This document shows, piece by piece, positions 9,885-19,749 of a stretch of DNA of 64,000 bases. A model generated the notes under the pieces. That model did no database searches. It saw only the letters and a program-made list of their open reading frames with translations, and was not told the origin of the DNA. The DNA comes from Acanthosepion lycidas. Lineage: Eukaryota > Mollusca > Cephalopoda > Sepiida > Sepiidae. A program made the position numbers and the translations under genes. Position 1 is the first letter of the stretch; the number at the start of each line of letters is the position of its first letter. The stretch is taken from assembly GCA_963932145.1 (NCBI GenBank), contig OZ010574.1:65043896-65107895 (forward strand). Direction: 5' to 3'.

Positions 9885-9925
9885 TTTTACACTGAAGATC
9901 CATTTAGGTGAAATGTAGGTAGGTT
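9885..9925 (+). ncRNA. Degenerate hammerhead-like motif at the element's 3' side
   Basis: CTGAAGATCC, then ATTT, AGGTGAAATG: the CTGA(A)GA and GAAA boxes flank a small stem (ATCC/AGGT), but both conserved boxes are mutated. It is about 70 bp past the end of the Penelope-like frame, mirroring the better motif at 7809. Confidence 0.3.
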
Positions 9926-10160
9926 TGCCTGGCTCCTAAGGATTATTCTAGTTTATCACTCTACTTAGCATATTGAGCATTCTACATTTTAGTCTTTCTG
10001 CTCGTTTGGAGTTTTTTCTTTTGACTTGGAGCTTAAGCACTTGATGAGTGGTTTCGTATTGTGTTAATGTTCATTCTATTTTTATTCCTGATTTTTTCCT
10101 CGGGCACCAATTTGTTCTATTACAAGTTAACTGAGGTTTTCCAAATGAGTATCACCATTT
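9926..10160. other. No recognisable feature
   Basis: Presumably the 3' flank of the preceding element. Nothing identifiable. Confidence 0.4.
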
Positions 10161-10163
10161 TTA

Positions 10164-10177
10164 TAAATATATATATA

Positions 10178-10236
<59 letters not shown>
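10164..10236. repeat. (TA)n microsatellite
   Basis: About 70 bp of TA with one C interruption. Confidence 0.95.
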
Positions 10237-10237
<1 letters not shown>

Positions 10238-10353
10238 TAGGCTTACACTTAGTAAGTATGCACATTACATGTTTTAAAAACATTTTATTACATTTATATT
10301 TATTTGTTACAATCATATTTATTGAAAACTGTTCATATACTTTTGTTTAACAC

Positions 10354-10760
10354 TTACATTATTTTAGCACAGTTTACTCTCTTTAAATGCTCAAAATGTC
10401 CTCTTTCAACATTGTATCATTCCTCGAACCCCTCCAGAACACTATGGCACACAGCACAACAAAAATCCCGATCTGCATCAATTTCAATAAATACTTCTGA
10501 GATGTACTGTTTTAATTTGTCCACTATGTAGGGATTTCTCTCATAAACTTTGTTCTTTGCTACACCCCAAAAAAAGAAATCCATTGGTGTTAGGTCAGGC
10601 AAACATGGCGGACATTCAATACTGCCCCTTCTTCTGAACCATCACTGTGGAATGGTTTGGTTAAAGTAGTCCCATACTGTCAAAGCATAATGAGGAGGTT
10701 GCTGAAAGAAGAGTTTGGCAAAGTTAGCTCTGGTTAGCTGTGATCTAAAATGTGAAACAA
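10354..10760 (-). pseudogene. Tc1/mariner-superfamily (IS630-like, DUF4817-type) transposase C-terminus
   Basis: On the minus strand, starting near 10740 in one frame, PPHYALTVWDYFNQTIPQ corresponds to the region after the second catalytic Asp. A frameshift (about 10640) leads to MPDLTPMDFFFWGVAKNKVY, with the third catalytic Asp in PMDFFFWG, then NPYIVDKLKQYISEVF and LEGFEE. One in-frame TGA at 10414-10416 precedes YNVERGHFEHL, ending at a TAA at 10354. The N-terminal DNA-binding half is absent. A 5'-truncated dead transposase. Confidence 0.75.
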
Positions 10761-10776
10761 ATAGTGCAAAACTCTT

Positions 10777-10778
<2 letters not shown>

Positions 10779-10815
<37 letters not shown>

Positions 10816-10816
10816 T
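10779..10816. repeat. (TA)n-(GA)n microsatellite
   Basis: TA run followed by a GA run. It interrupts the region upstream of the transposase remnant. Confidence 0.9.
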
Positions 10817-10819
10817 ACC

Positions 10820-11575
10820 GAAGAGGTATAACTCTGTGATGATAAAAACTGAGGGGGTGTTGTTTTTGTATCTGTGTCAAATATTTGCACCAACTCCTTG
10901 TTATCAGCACTTCCAATAAGTGTGGCTGGTTCTACACAAACCTTCACCACTCTAGACAAATGTTTTATATGGATAGTCTATACTTCAGTTCTGTGTTTCT
11001 TCTTTGCTATTCCACCTGAGCAACAAGTCTACTGGTGGGAGAATTAAGGCAATGGGGACAGGTTTAAAAACTGAACTGAAAGATACTCATACGTTGAAAA
11101 CAACAGGAAAGTTTATCATATATATATGTGTGTGGATATGTCATGCATTTGTTGAAAGCATGTTTAGAAACCTCTGAGCTGTCTACAAACCACAATTTAC
11201 TACATTCTAATATGGCTATATCACACACACACATGAAAAAAAGGGTACTGCCCACTGCATGTATTGGACTTTATTCAAGTCAGTCCTTGTGTCACGTCAG
11301 CCGTTCAGTTCTTGTAGTTTTTCCTTTCTCTTTATTAAAAGTATTTCTTATTTCTGCTTCTTCCTGTTAATTACATCTGTTGTCTCCATCCATTCAGCCC
11401 TCAGCACAAGATATCACAACCCACAATACCACCACTACAAGTTCATGCTGAGTCACCACAAACATGTCTAGCTAATTACTTTCTTATTAAATGTACTGCC
11501 ATTGTTATCTTTAAGGGGTTTGATTTAGGGATTGGGAAGAGTTACTATGATCTCAGGCCAAATTCAGAATCTAAA
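10820..11575. other. No recognisable gene
   Basis: Frames open on either strand here show no family motif and overlap each other. Short TA and CA tracts at 11117-11128 and 11222-11232. Confidence 0.5.
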
Positions 11576-11579
11576 TGTT

Positions 11580-12000
11580 TTGGCCCATTTTGATGATATG
11601 TATATCAAGGAGTGTATGTATTTATTTATTTATTTTGCACTAGAACTAACCTAGTACAAGGCTCAGGATTACTCTTAAAATGGAAACAATAAATGACATA
11701 TATGATACTAACATAAGAGTAGGTGGTAGGAAGTTAGGGATAAAGGATATATAAGGATTAACACTTGACTTGAAGAGGTTAAGATCATCGTGTTCATGGG
11801 AGCATTTATGCAGAAATCTGTTCCACAAACTGGCAATTCTTAGGTAAAAACTGTCTGAGTGAAACTTTCTTCTTGTATTTAGAACAATATGGAAATGAAT
11901 GTAATATTCCCCTTGTTATGGTACAGAAAAGAAAATTTGTATACATTGGTAAAACCTCCACAGTAATGACGTAGTCCCTCATATCCAAATCTCCCAATTT
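11580..12000 (-). mobile_element. LINE-C 3' end fragment
   Basis: The minus-strand frame (11828-11646) begins MWNRFLHKCSHEHDDLNLFKSSVN. The LWNxL...LNxFKSxxD pattern is the usual C-terminus of jockey/CR1-like reverse transcriptase polyproteins. The upstream frame (11997-11806) supplies IA/FVEQI-type continuation in a shifted frame. 5'-truncated. Confidence 0.6.
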
Positions 12001-12425
12001 TTTACTAGAAAAAAATTATCTTTAAATATTCAGTCAGTTTTATTTGTATAAGATATGAAAAAAAAACTTTTAAATCCACTCTTAGAGACAGCAGAAATTT
12101 TTCTTTATTATTCACCTATGTTCATATATAACAACCCTAAGTCAATATATATGGAACTTGGCCTGTCCTGACACCAGGAAATTCTTCTAATTAAACAAAA
12201 AGAAAGCAAACAACACTTTTTCAGAAAGAGCTGTACGAAGGCAATAATTACAAGTCCTCAAACAACATTGATTTACAAAACAAAATCGTATCTGTCCTCA
12301 GGCACACGCTAAAGGGATATGGCACAAGACTATGTTTAAAAGGAGGATTGCCATATGAACATCTTATTACTAACAAAAATTACTCATCTCACTCAACACT
12401 TTGCTATTGGGATACCTTCAGATTG
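12001..12425. other. No recognisable feature
   Basis: AT-rich. No coding or repeat signal seen. Confidence 0.5.
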
Positions 12426-12429
12426 ACTT

Positions 12430-12790
12430 TTTTCCTCTCAGTGCAGTGGAAGAGGTACTGCTTTAGGATAGTGAGCTGAGGTCATTGTTATTTAAATCAA
12501 ACCCAAATGGTTAGTACTAATCACAAAAGGACTTAGTATCTGTCCCCGCACCCCTTGGAATGGAACAGAGGATAGAAATAGGCCTGCTTGCTTAGAATCT
12601 CCATTTTTGTCCACCTCAGGCACGAGGAATTGATCTTAGCTTAGTACAATGGGAGAGGTACTGCCTAAAAGGAATACTCCCCTGGAGTTGAATCTATCAT
12701 TCCATGAAACAAACCCAAACCATAAATAGTTAGGGCAGGCTGCGAAAAGACCTACTCAGGCAGAAAAATCCTGCTCATTTATGTCAAAAA
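12430..12790 (+). mobile_element. Two adjacent tRNA-like SINE copies
   Basis: Two direct repeats (about 12430-12630 and 12635-12790) each contain 'agaggtactgc', an A-box-like start ('tagtacaatgggagagg'), a B-box-like stretch (gttgaatctatc) and 'aaacccaaa'. The body differs from that of the main SINE family. The tRNA derivation is by box spacing only. Confidence 0.4.
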
Positions 12791-12844
12791 TTCTATAAAA
12801 GTGAGGTAGCCTTTTCATTTGAAAAGTTCCATAATACAATATTA

Positions 12845-13780
12845 ATGGTTGGTAGAACAAGGATTAGGAGAGAGAGCAAAAAGACAAATGTTTTTTAAAT
12901 CGTTTCACTCCAATCAAGATGGTAATGCCACTAGAATTCAGGGGGGTCCAGGGAGTGAAAGAGAATGAGAAGACTAAGAATGGGAAAGATTGTGAAAAGG
13001 ATAAAAAAGGAGCAGATTTCAAGAAGACAGAAGACAGTGATTGATATTGTGTCAATTTTTGAAGATTGTAGTTAACTGGGAAGCAAGAAATCAGAAGGGA
13101 ATCCCACAAGTGGGAAGGGTGAAAAAAAGAAACTCTTAGAGTAGAATTAGTGGTTGCATTTAGCTATTTCAACCGTAAAATGATGGGACCTAGTTGCCAA
13201 TCTAGTAGCACACTTAAATTCATGTAGTCAGGGCACCAGGGAAAAATCTCATCAGAGCAGTTGCTATAAAAATATTTGTCACATCAAGTTGGTGAGAAAG
13301 TCTTTGAAGTTAAGATGCCTGGTCAGGATCTTTCAAGAATCTTGACATGCACAGTAGAAGCACCAGACCAGATATGAAAACAGTATTCAATTCACAAATG
13401 AATGGAGCATTTATAAATGTGCAAGATAGATTCTGAAGAGAGATTTTCTGGCATGACAGTGAACCGACTTTCCTTGCAGTAGACGAAGCAATTAATTTGA
13501 TATAGTCACTCCACTTCATGTTAATGGAAAACATGAGGCCAAGAAGGTGTAATGTGTTACTATCCTGACAGCAAGCAGAAAAGGTTCTCTGGTGATTAAA
13601 TGAAAACAATTCTCTTTTGGAGGCATTATAATTTACAAGACATTTCTTGCCCCAGTTAACCACTGATTGGAGGTCCTTTTCAAAAGCAGTTGTCAGGTTT
13701 ACTTTGTCAGATCTGTTGGATTTGCTACTAACTCAGGAGGAAATGATTGTCATCTGTATAAGTACCTAGTTGGGAACTGA
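12845..13780 (-). mobile_element. LINE-D, 3' part of a nested copy
   Basis: Minus-strand frames run from the RT motif SQLGTYTDD (about 13775, Asp pair in the YADD box) through VNWGKKCLVNYNASKRELFS and NMKWSDYIKLIASSTARKVGSL to the C-terminal MWDSLLISCFPVNYNLQK. This is a non-LTR retrotransposon with a standard RT followed by the 'NFNASKTK' and 'LWNSLPxSCFP' blocks. Its upstream half lies at 15829-16124 and 16867-17135, separated by two insertions. Confidence 0.8.
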
Positions 13781-13912
13781 ATGTTAATTACTTCCCCTTT
13801 GATTCTAATACTATATAAGAGTATAAAGTGGAGGCTGGCTTTACTTGTTGTTATTCTGGAAATCATGGAGGATTAATTAGATAGCAGAAAGAACTAAAGT
13901 AAGGAATAGTTA
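13781..13912 (-). repeat. 3' LTR of the Copia-like element
   Basis: About 132 bp and an estimated 85-90% identical by eye to the 5' LTR. The inner boundary is uncertain by a few bases because integrase coding sequence abuts it. Confidence 0.75.
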
Positions 13913-13924
13913 CTGATTCCACCC

Positions 13925-14352
13925 CAAGTTTTACATTCATTCCTCTGCAAATATGATTTTCAAATTCACCACCATTGTCACTAAAAAATTGGGGGGGGGG
14001 GAATCCAAAGTAGGCTATCCAGATTTTAAATATTTAGCTAACTACCACTTCCTTGGGCTTTGAATTCATAATACAAGCAGCAGAACACCTAATTGCAGCA
14101 TCAATTAAGTATCCACGTTTTTCCATGTTGAATTTCCTTCAAGTTCAAACACACACATACACACTCATTGGACCTTGATGCTAGAGGCAAGCTGACAATT
14201 GTTCTAAGTAGAACCTTGCTATATTTGTGACAGTGCACACTCACCACACATATCTTCAACCATTTGTCTGAATTCTCTACATTGTCATCCACTATCCTTA
14301 AGGAGTTTTAAAAGCCTGCCTTTCTTGATGTGTGAAAATAGTTTGTGCAGTT
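13925..14352 (-). pseudogene. Integrase zinc-binding and partial catalytic domain
   Basis: LHKLFSH at 14350-14330 and CHKYSK about 110 nt later give the HH-CC zinc finger. PLASRSNECVCVCLNLKE follows, where the first catalytic Asp appears replaced by Asn. The frame then shifts across a run of 11 G (13991-14001). FSDNGGEFENHICRG (about 13986-13942) holds the second catalytic Asp. Sequence ends at GVES against the 3' LTR, so the third catalytic Glu and all downstream domains are deleted. Confidence 0.75.
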
Positions 14353-14559
14353 TAACAGCTTTTTCATTCTTTTTTTCAATGCTGAAGCCATCCAGCAAAA
14401 GGTGTAGCATCACATTTACCTTTGAATTTCAAGGCGTTTTGGCTACAGGAATAGAGAGTAATGTCCAATTGATGTACATTCTAAATTAATGTCATTTCCA
14501 TTTACTATATCTTTTGTGAATCTAAGAAATTTTCCATCTGTTACATAGTACCTTTGATT

Positions 14560-14830
14560 ATGAACAAAGGTATTTCATTCTTTTACCACCTCAACATCCA
14601 TTAATATTTTTTTCTATTCCTATCAAGAATTGCAGATTAATACATTTTAAACCTTCAGCTTCAAGACCATCACCAAATCTAAATACTGACTGGATGGAAT
14701 TTCTTTCACTTCCTTTAATTTATCGGGGGACAGTGTTTTAAAAAATCCATCAATCCATATTGTGTTAGCAACTGTTTTTGAGCAACAACTATCTAGTAGG
14801 CCTTTACCCAAATTCTCAATAATCAGTTTA
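14560..14830 (-). pseudogene. Retroelement aspartic protease remnant
   Basis: The minus strand around 14803-14757 reads LLDSCCSKTVANTIW, followed by IDGFFKTLSPDKLKE. The D-S-x motif is that of a retropepsin, but the Gly of the usual DSG/DTG is Cys here. It follows gag in the polyprotein order. Inactive by frame breaks. Confidence 0.65.
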
Positions 14831-14999
14831 GATTAAATTGAGTCTGGCTTAAAACTGGAAAGCATGACATGAATGTTCACGTGAACTTTCTCAGATTCTT
14901 CCTTGTGAGAACAATTTTTTATAAGATGCTTGATTGACAGCAATCTGATAGCATTCATCTACTCCTTGACTGCATCTGCCTGATAAATATCCTCTTCTT

Positions 15000-15530
15000 G
15001 ATCCTTCTGTTGCTTCCTCTTCTGCTGAAACCATAACCACACAATACTTCTTCCTTGACTTCAGGTACACTATCCTTCTCAGTTAACACCCCAGGGTCAC
15101 CAAATATTTTCAGCTTGCATGTCTTTATCGGTGAGATTTTCTGTTGCTCTGGCTAATTTTTCAAATTTATCAGTAAGATTGGCAGCTTTAAGCAAAAAGA
15201 AGTTTTTAATGCCTTCAGGGAGCTCCATTTTATGCCTTTTGATTTTCTCATATCTCTGCTCATGTTTGATTATAAAGTTTTAAAAATTATCATCTGCACT
15301 CCATTTATATTCATAAAAATTCTTATGATATCCAATTTGTCTATAACCAATTTATAACCAGCAGCCCTTCTAATATCTTCTGGTTTTAACTCTTGTAGAA
15401 ACTCTCTTGCTTTTCCTTTTAATGAGAGATATACTGCAGCACCAAGCTTATCTTCTAAAGTATCAGTGTAAGTTTTCCAGATGTTGGCATCATTCTTCCA
15501 ATTTAAATGACCATTATTTTCTTCAGACAT
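15000..15530 (-). pseudogene. gag-like fragment of the LTR element
   Basis: Starts MSEENNGHLNWKNDANIWKT, then AAVYLSLKGKAREFLQELKP and KLVIDKLD: the WKxxxxIW...LSLxGKAR pattern of Copia-type/UBN2-like gag capsids. Shifted frames continue with ELPEGIKNFFLLKAANL, LARATENL and EVKEEV. About 160 bp separate the start from the 5' LTR. Broken by at least one frameshift near 15270 and by stops. Confidence 0.75.
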
Positions 15531-15691
15531 TCAAAATACAGTAGTTTTTTAGTACTTTAGAACAATATTACTTCATTGTGAAGCAACTAAAAGATAAAAA
15601 TAGAGAAAGAAAACTGTATGATTTACCTGCAAATTGGTATACACTCTGGTACACAAGTGTTTTTTAATTTGTTTTCAGAAGGTCAACGTTA

Positions 15692-15828
15692 ATGACTTAA
15701 TTACCTCCCCTTTGATTCTAATATCTATATAAGGGTGTAAAATAGAGGCTAGCTTTACTTGTATTTTTTTATTCTGGAAATCATGGAGGACTAAAGAAAC
15801 AACAGAAGAAATTAAAGTAAGGAATAAT
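15692..15828 (-). repeat. 5' LTR of the Copia-like element
   Basis: About 137 bp, aligned with the copy at 13781-13912. They share 'cccctttgattctaata', 'tatataag', 'ctttacttgt' and 'attctggaaatcatggagga'. Confidence 0.75.
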
Positions 15829-16124
15829 ACTGATGATATTGGGGAGGTCATTGATGAAAATCAAAAACAGTATAGGTCCCAGGATAGATCCATAGAGGAC
15901 ACCCACATGAGTATGAAATGATCTGGAAGCATAGCCATTCAACACAATCTTCATTATACAATTTGTTAGAAATGACTGGATTAAGCCAAATATTTATCAT
16001 GTGACACCATAGCCCTTGAGTTTCCTTAGAAGGCCAGCATGCCAATTCCAGTTGAACACCTTAGAGATATCTAGAGCTCCATCTCAAGCTTCGCCATTCT
16101 TATCTAGAGTTTGTTAAATAAATT
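15829..16124 (-). mobile_element. LINE-D, reverse transcriptase core of the nested copy
   Basis: Minus-strand frames show LDKNGEA and ALDISK (RT motif A with Asp), MACWPSKETQ / GYGVT-like sequence, and then, in a shifted frame, GSILGPILFLIFIND (RT motif B with GP and the FINDLP block). This continues directly into 13780 once the LTR element is removed. Confidence 0.75.
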
Positions 16125-16128
16125 CATT

Positions 16129-16866
16129 TGTAAATGCTTCTTGTGTACGATGTTGAGATTAATGTGGCTGCATGTTGAAGAGCATTTAACATTTATACAT
16201 TTTTTAAAATCAAGGAAAAACAATGAGAAAGCAATTTTTGTTTCAACAATAAAATATATATTAAAATCAACAAATACAAAACAATTTTGTCATGTGTGAA
16301 TATTAAGGAAAAGAAAAGTAGTTTTCCTTTATCTGTTAGCTTGAATAAGATAAAATGTAATTAAGAATGTTTTGTGAATAGAATGTTCAAAGTTCTATGT
16401 TGAAATAGAATGTTGCATTCAGAAAAGCATACAGTTAATTTAGTTGTGTATTATTTGTATAACTAACAGTGTTGGTTTGTAACTTGGCTTGTTCACAGAA
16501 AACGAATAGTGAAATTCAAGTTCCATGTCTGGGTGTGCGTAGTGAGTAGAATCAATAATCTGTGTAGACATGCGAGTTGCTGGATTCTACTGTCTATTTT
16601 TGGAACAAAACACAGTTTATATAACTATTGGTAGGCTCCAGGAAACAACGTACGAAAGTTGAATGAACACAGAAAATATATGATTGGATAAAAAATTAAC
16701 CAATCAGTGATTTTCTAACAAAAGCATGTTTGCGAAATTCACAGCAGAAAAATTTAGTGTGGTGACTGCGATTAGTAAATTGTCCTGTGGTAAATAAACA
16801 GTATTTATTATTTAACTAATCACAGATGAGAAAACTGTAGGCATGGCAAACATAGTAGTCACTACA
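16129..16866 (-). mobile_element. Candidate solo LTR inserted in LINE-D
   Basis: LINE-D homology stops at about 16867 (after STADVLTAIN-like codons) and resumes at about 16124 (before LDKNGEA). The 738 bp between begins TGTAGTGACT and ends ...TTTACA on the minus strand, i.e. TG...CA. It has AT-rich possible promoter sequence with inverted CCAAT boxes (about 16681-16706) and no coding frame. Flanking tetranucleotides (CATT/TATT on +) agree at three of four positions. A solo LTR is the best explanation but no second copy is in the window. Confidence 0.45.
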
Positions 16867-17135
16867 TATTGATGGCTGTTAACACATCAGCAGTATACCT
16901 GACATAATGGAAGCTATATTGTTTGTCTGAAAGGAGGTCACACAAAGTAAAGTTTTTACCAATCCAGCATTGACTAGAGTATTGAGCACTTTGCCGAAAG
17001 GAGGTAAGAGACAAATAGGTCGATAATTTGATGGGTCAGAAGGTTCTCCAGAGTTCTTAATAACAATAACTACAGAGGAGGACTCCCAACAAACTGGAAA
17101 GTTTCATGGATAGGAAGTTGTGAAAAGCCATGATT
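16867..17135 (-). mobile_element. LINE-D, 5' part of reverse transcriptase of the nested copy
   Basis: Minus-strand translation gives FPVCWESSSVVIVIKNSGEP, SDPSNYRPICLLPPFGKV and LNTLVNAGL: RT motifs 1-2 (NYRPISLLP). It then runs to the junction with the 738 bp insertion. Confidence 0.75.
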
Positions 17136-17139
17136 AATA

Positions 17140-17345
17140 TATAATGAAAGAAGAAAAAACACAGTCACTGTCGCAACAGCTGAAATGTGAGTGATAACAA
17201 CGATGAGGATATTAGTTCAAATTTAAATAAGGTAAATAACGATAATTCCTCATCTCATAAATTCAGGGAGAAATTTGAATATTGTAAAAATTCTGAGTTA
17301 CTGATATACAAAGAAACAAAATTGTCAAAAGATATGCATAAATGC
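17140..17345 (+). repeat. Repeat resembling 23630-23780 and 41700-41800
   Basis: Contains 'gcaacagctgaaat', then 'gataacaacgatgaggatat' and 'gataattcctcatct'. It resembles the flank of the second Penelope-like element, including the decayed GAAA box. Probably untranslated retroelement sequence. Confidence 0.45.
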
Positions 17346-17376
17346 ATATACATATTAAGAGACTGAGTACAAAATG

Positions 17377-17396
17377 CACACACACACACACACACA
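17377..17396. repeat. (AC)n microsatellite
   Basis: Short AC run within AC-rich sequence to about 17530. Confidence 0.8.
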
Positions 17397-17639
17397 TACA
17401 AATATTTAATCAGATGTGCATATTTACACAAAGAATTACATTCACAATCTCAAGAAGAATAAATGCACATACCAAGTTTTACACATACACACACAGAATG
17501 TAACACCAAACGATAGAAAAACTTCACACACACATAATCATAATAGATTTTTAAAGAGCAACACAAGCGCTGACAAATATAGACAGGATTGCTCACCATG
17601 CATCTGTAAGATATAGAATGAGTTTATACCCACATCTAC

Positions 17640-17945
17640 AAACTAATTTCAAGAAATAGAAAACCTCTCTCTCTTATCTTCTTCTTTTGTATGCCATGTC
17701 ATTTCAAGATGTTGCTGATCATGGCTCTGTACAATTTTATTTCCTTGGTAGCTTTTACTAAATTTTGACTTTTAGTCATCTCTCCTAAACACCGTCTCCT
17801 AAACAACCATTTACTAAAGCTCACTAGGTCATTTTCTTTTGAGCCTCTTGCTTTAATCTGTCCTATGAGTATCAAATTTTCCAATCCCACTTTCCTCATT
17901 ATGTACCCTAGAAATTTCAACCGTCTCTTTCTGATGTTACTAAAT
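17640..17945 (-). mobile_element. LINE-A 3' end fragment
   Basis: The minus-strand frame 17920-17699 reads MKFLGYIMRKVGLENLILIG, then a degenerate KWLFRRR and YRAMISNILK. It matches the LINE-A C-terminus (RWRAMIDYVLKGHG). Confidence 0.75.
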
Positions 17946-18264
17946 GGGTTATCTTCTTATTGGTTGGGAATCTGCCAACAAGAGAGAACGGAAAACTCAG
18001 CAGTATGGGAATCAAACACTGGTTCATGACAAGGAGTGCATGAACAAGTCTTCCACATGGGGAACACCACATATATGGGACAAACACAGCCGAGACACCA
18101 GAAACACAAACAAATCTGAAATAATGCTGGCAGAAACAATACAGCATATAGGCAAAGCAATATCAAAAGACAGAAAAATCTCTCACAAAAACATATACAT
18201 CCTTTCAGTCTTACTTGGCCTAATAATAGCCAATAACCTGACACAGATGAGCTTTTCAGTCTGA
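17944..18264 (+). other. Unassigned open frame, probably not a gene
   Basis: A 106-residue frame, GYLLIGWESANKRERKTQ..., ends in a hydrophobic ILSVLLGLIIANNL stretch. An overlapping 113-residue frame is open on the other strand. It starts at the LINE-A boundary and has no motif I recognise. It could be a unique piece of a degraded element. Confidence 0.2.
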
Positions 18265-18269
18265 CTTTA

Positions 18270-18733
18270 CAAGACAGTTTAAAAAAAACAAGATTCATTA
18301 TGCTAAATCAAATATTGATACAATCAATGATTTTAATTAATTTAATTAATCATCTCTTAATTATTACCTGTAAGGTTGCCTAATACTATCTCAGTTAAAA
18401 TGGCTCAGGGGATCTTCATTAACCTTTGCTAATTGATTTTCATTTTTTAATACAATTGTCAGAGATCAAAGAGTGAATTTAACCTAATTTAGGATTTAGC
18501 AATTCATTTGGCAAATCTCAGTAAACAGAAGTTATTAAGTTTGATAAAATTAAGGCCAGACGCTATTAGAGCAAAAGGCAGCGTCCAAAATTTAATATCT
18601 TTCGTTACATGTATTATCTTTTAGTTTTCATTTGTAGCCTTCAGATTTGAATTTTGACCTCATAAAAGAATCTCTGTTACATTGAGTTACGAATATGGAT
18701 CCCCACCCTTTACTCCATATCCCCCAAAACTGA

Positions 18734-18738
<5 letters not shown>
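18270..18738. other. No recognisable feature
   Basis: AT-rich. Nothing identified. Confidence 0.5.
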
Positions 18739-18765
<27 letters not shown>

Positions 18766-18780
18766 CTTTTTTTTTCTTTC
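18739..18780. repeat. Poly(T) tract
   Basis: About 37 T broken by two C. It sits at the 3' end of the minus-strand LINE-C, consistent with a poly(A) tail of that element read on the other strand. Confidence 0.75.
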
Positions 18781-18784
18781 AGTA

Positions 18785-19400
18785 AGGTTCACCCTGTAGA
18801 AGGCCTGTAAGGTAGAGGGTTATGATAAGGGGTATATTATAAGTATAGGGTGGGGCGATAATGGTTGGCTCTAGACTTGAACAGGTTAAGATTGTAGCGA
18901 TCAAAGAAACAACCTCTAGGCATTCTGTTCTATAGGGCAGTAGTTCACATGAAGAACCTGTTTAAATGAAACTTAATTCTCACCGAGGGAATGTGGGTGG
19001 TTTGCTATATTTGTAAATGGCATAGCAGATCCTAGTCATGAAGGACACACTGAGTAGAATCAGGAGATGCAGTTTGCCGAAGCACTTTCCATGTTAGTAT
19101 TAGGTTGGTGCAAAAATAATGTCGTTTTCTCACATGTGTTAATATGTGAGAAAACGACATTATTTTTGCACCAACCTAATAGCTATATAGTAGTGAGAGA
19201 TTTGCCACATCCTGCCTGTCAGAGAGAGGTTGGAGTGTGGAAAATAATTCTTCTCCCACAAGGACTTGGAGACACTTTTGGACTCTGTCAAGACTGGAAA
19301 GTGAGGTCTGGGCAGCTCTTGCTCAAATATGGCAACAGTACTCCATCATTATATACGGTCAAACTAATATCCTTATATTTGTTGTAACTGTCACATAAAT
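18785..19400 (-). mobile_element. LINE-C, 3' half, interrupted by a mariner MITE
   Basis: Minus-strand fragments such as MEYCCHI, RAAQTSLSSLDRVQK, LQPLSDRQDVANLSLL (19360-19190) belong to the region after RT in jockey/CR1-like LINEs. After the MITE (19100-19179) the C-terminal block continues to the poly(T) tract, which is the element's tail. Stops present. Confidence 0.65.
19100..19179. mobile_element. Mariner MITE, 80 bp, subfamily 1
   Basis: Perfect 36 bp terminal inverted repeats starting TTAGGTTGGTGCAAAAATAA, an 8 bp centre, and TA duplications at 19098-19099 and 19180-19181. The length and the first 16 bases equal those of the human Hsmar1-derived MADE1 element as I know it. Inserted in LINE-C. 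Confidence 0.92.
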
Positions 19401-19504
19401 TTGGCAGTTGCACTTTTCAGTCTTGTCCAAGCATTTGTCAGTATGGATAACAGTGAATTTCAAACTGAACACTTTATTTAATCTATTAAGTAGATTGTTC
19501 TCCT

Positions 19505-19595
19505 TCTGCTGAAAATGCATTTTAAATGAATTTTTTTAATGAAAATGCATTGCAAATGATTTTCAGTTGAAAATGGATTGCAAATGATTTTAGAT
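19505..19595. repeat. Three diverged copies of a 28 bp-type unit
   Basis: Repeats of 'gaaaatg(c/g)attgcaaatgat' in a degenerate array, related to the clean array at 20888-21083. Confidence 0.6.
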
Positions 19596-19649
19596 TAGAC
19601 ACATTTTTTATATGCAAACCCTTGTTCAGTTATTTAATGTAAAATTTTT

Positions 19650-19745
19650 GTATGGAGCACCCAACAAGGATTGAACTCACTACTCAGTTGTAATGCTCGA
19701 CTAAATTAGTGTTGCTAACCATTACCTCATGTCAAGGCACTACAT
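19650..19745 (-). mobile_element. tRNA-like SINE head
   Basis: On the minus strand, 'taatggttagcaac' (A-box region) and 'gagttcaatcc' (B box) lie about 45 nt apart. This is a tRNA-derived promoter, but no full cloverleaf forms. Confidence 0.45.
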
Positions 19746-19749
19746 CCTC

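Larger units (their letters stand above)
13781..15828 (-). mobile_element. Copia-order LTR retrotransposon, internally deleted
   Basis: Two direct repeats of about 132 and 137 bp bound a 1.8 kb interior. The flanks carry a matching 5 bp ACTGA (+ strand, 13776-13780 and 15829-15833), fitting a 5 bp target duplication inside the LINE-D reverse transcriptase. Reading on the minus strand the interior holds gag, then an aspartic protease, then an integrase zinc finger and the start of the catalytic core. Protease followed directly by integrase is the Copia order. RT and RNase H are gone: integrase sequence runs straight into the 3' LTR. Stops are frequent, so it is dead or was mobilised in trans. 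Confidence 0.8.
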
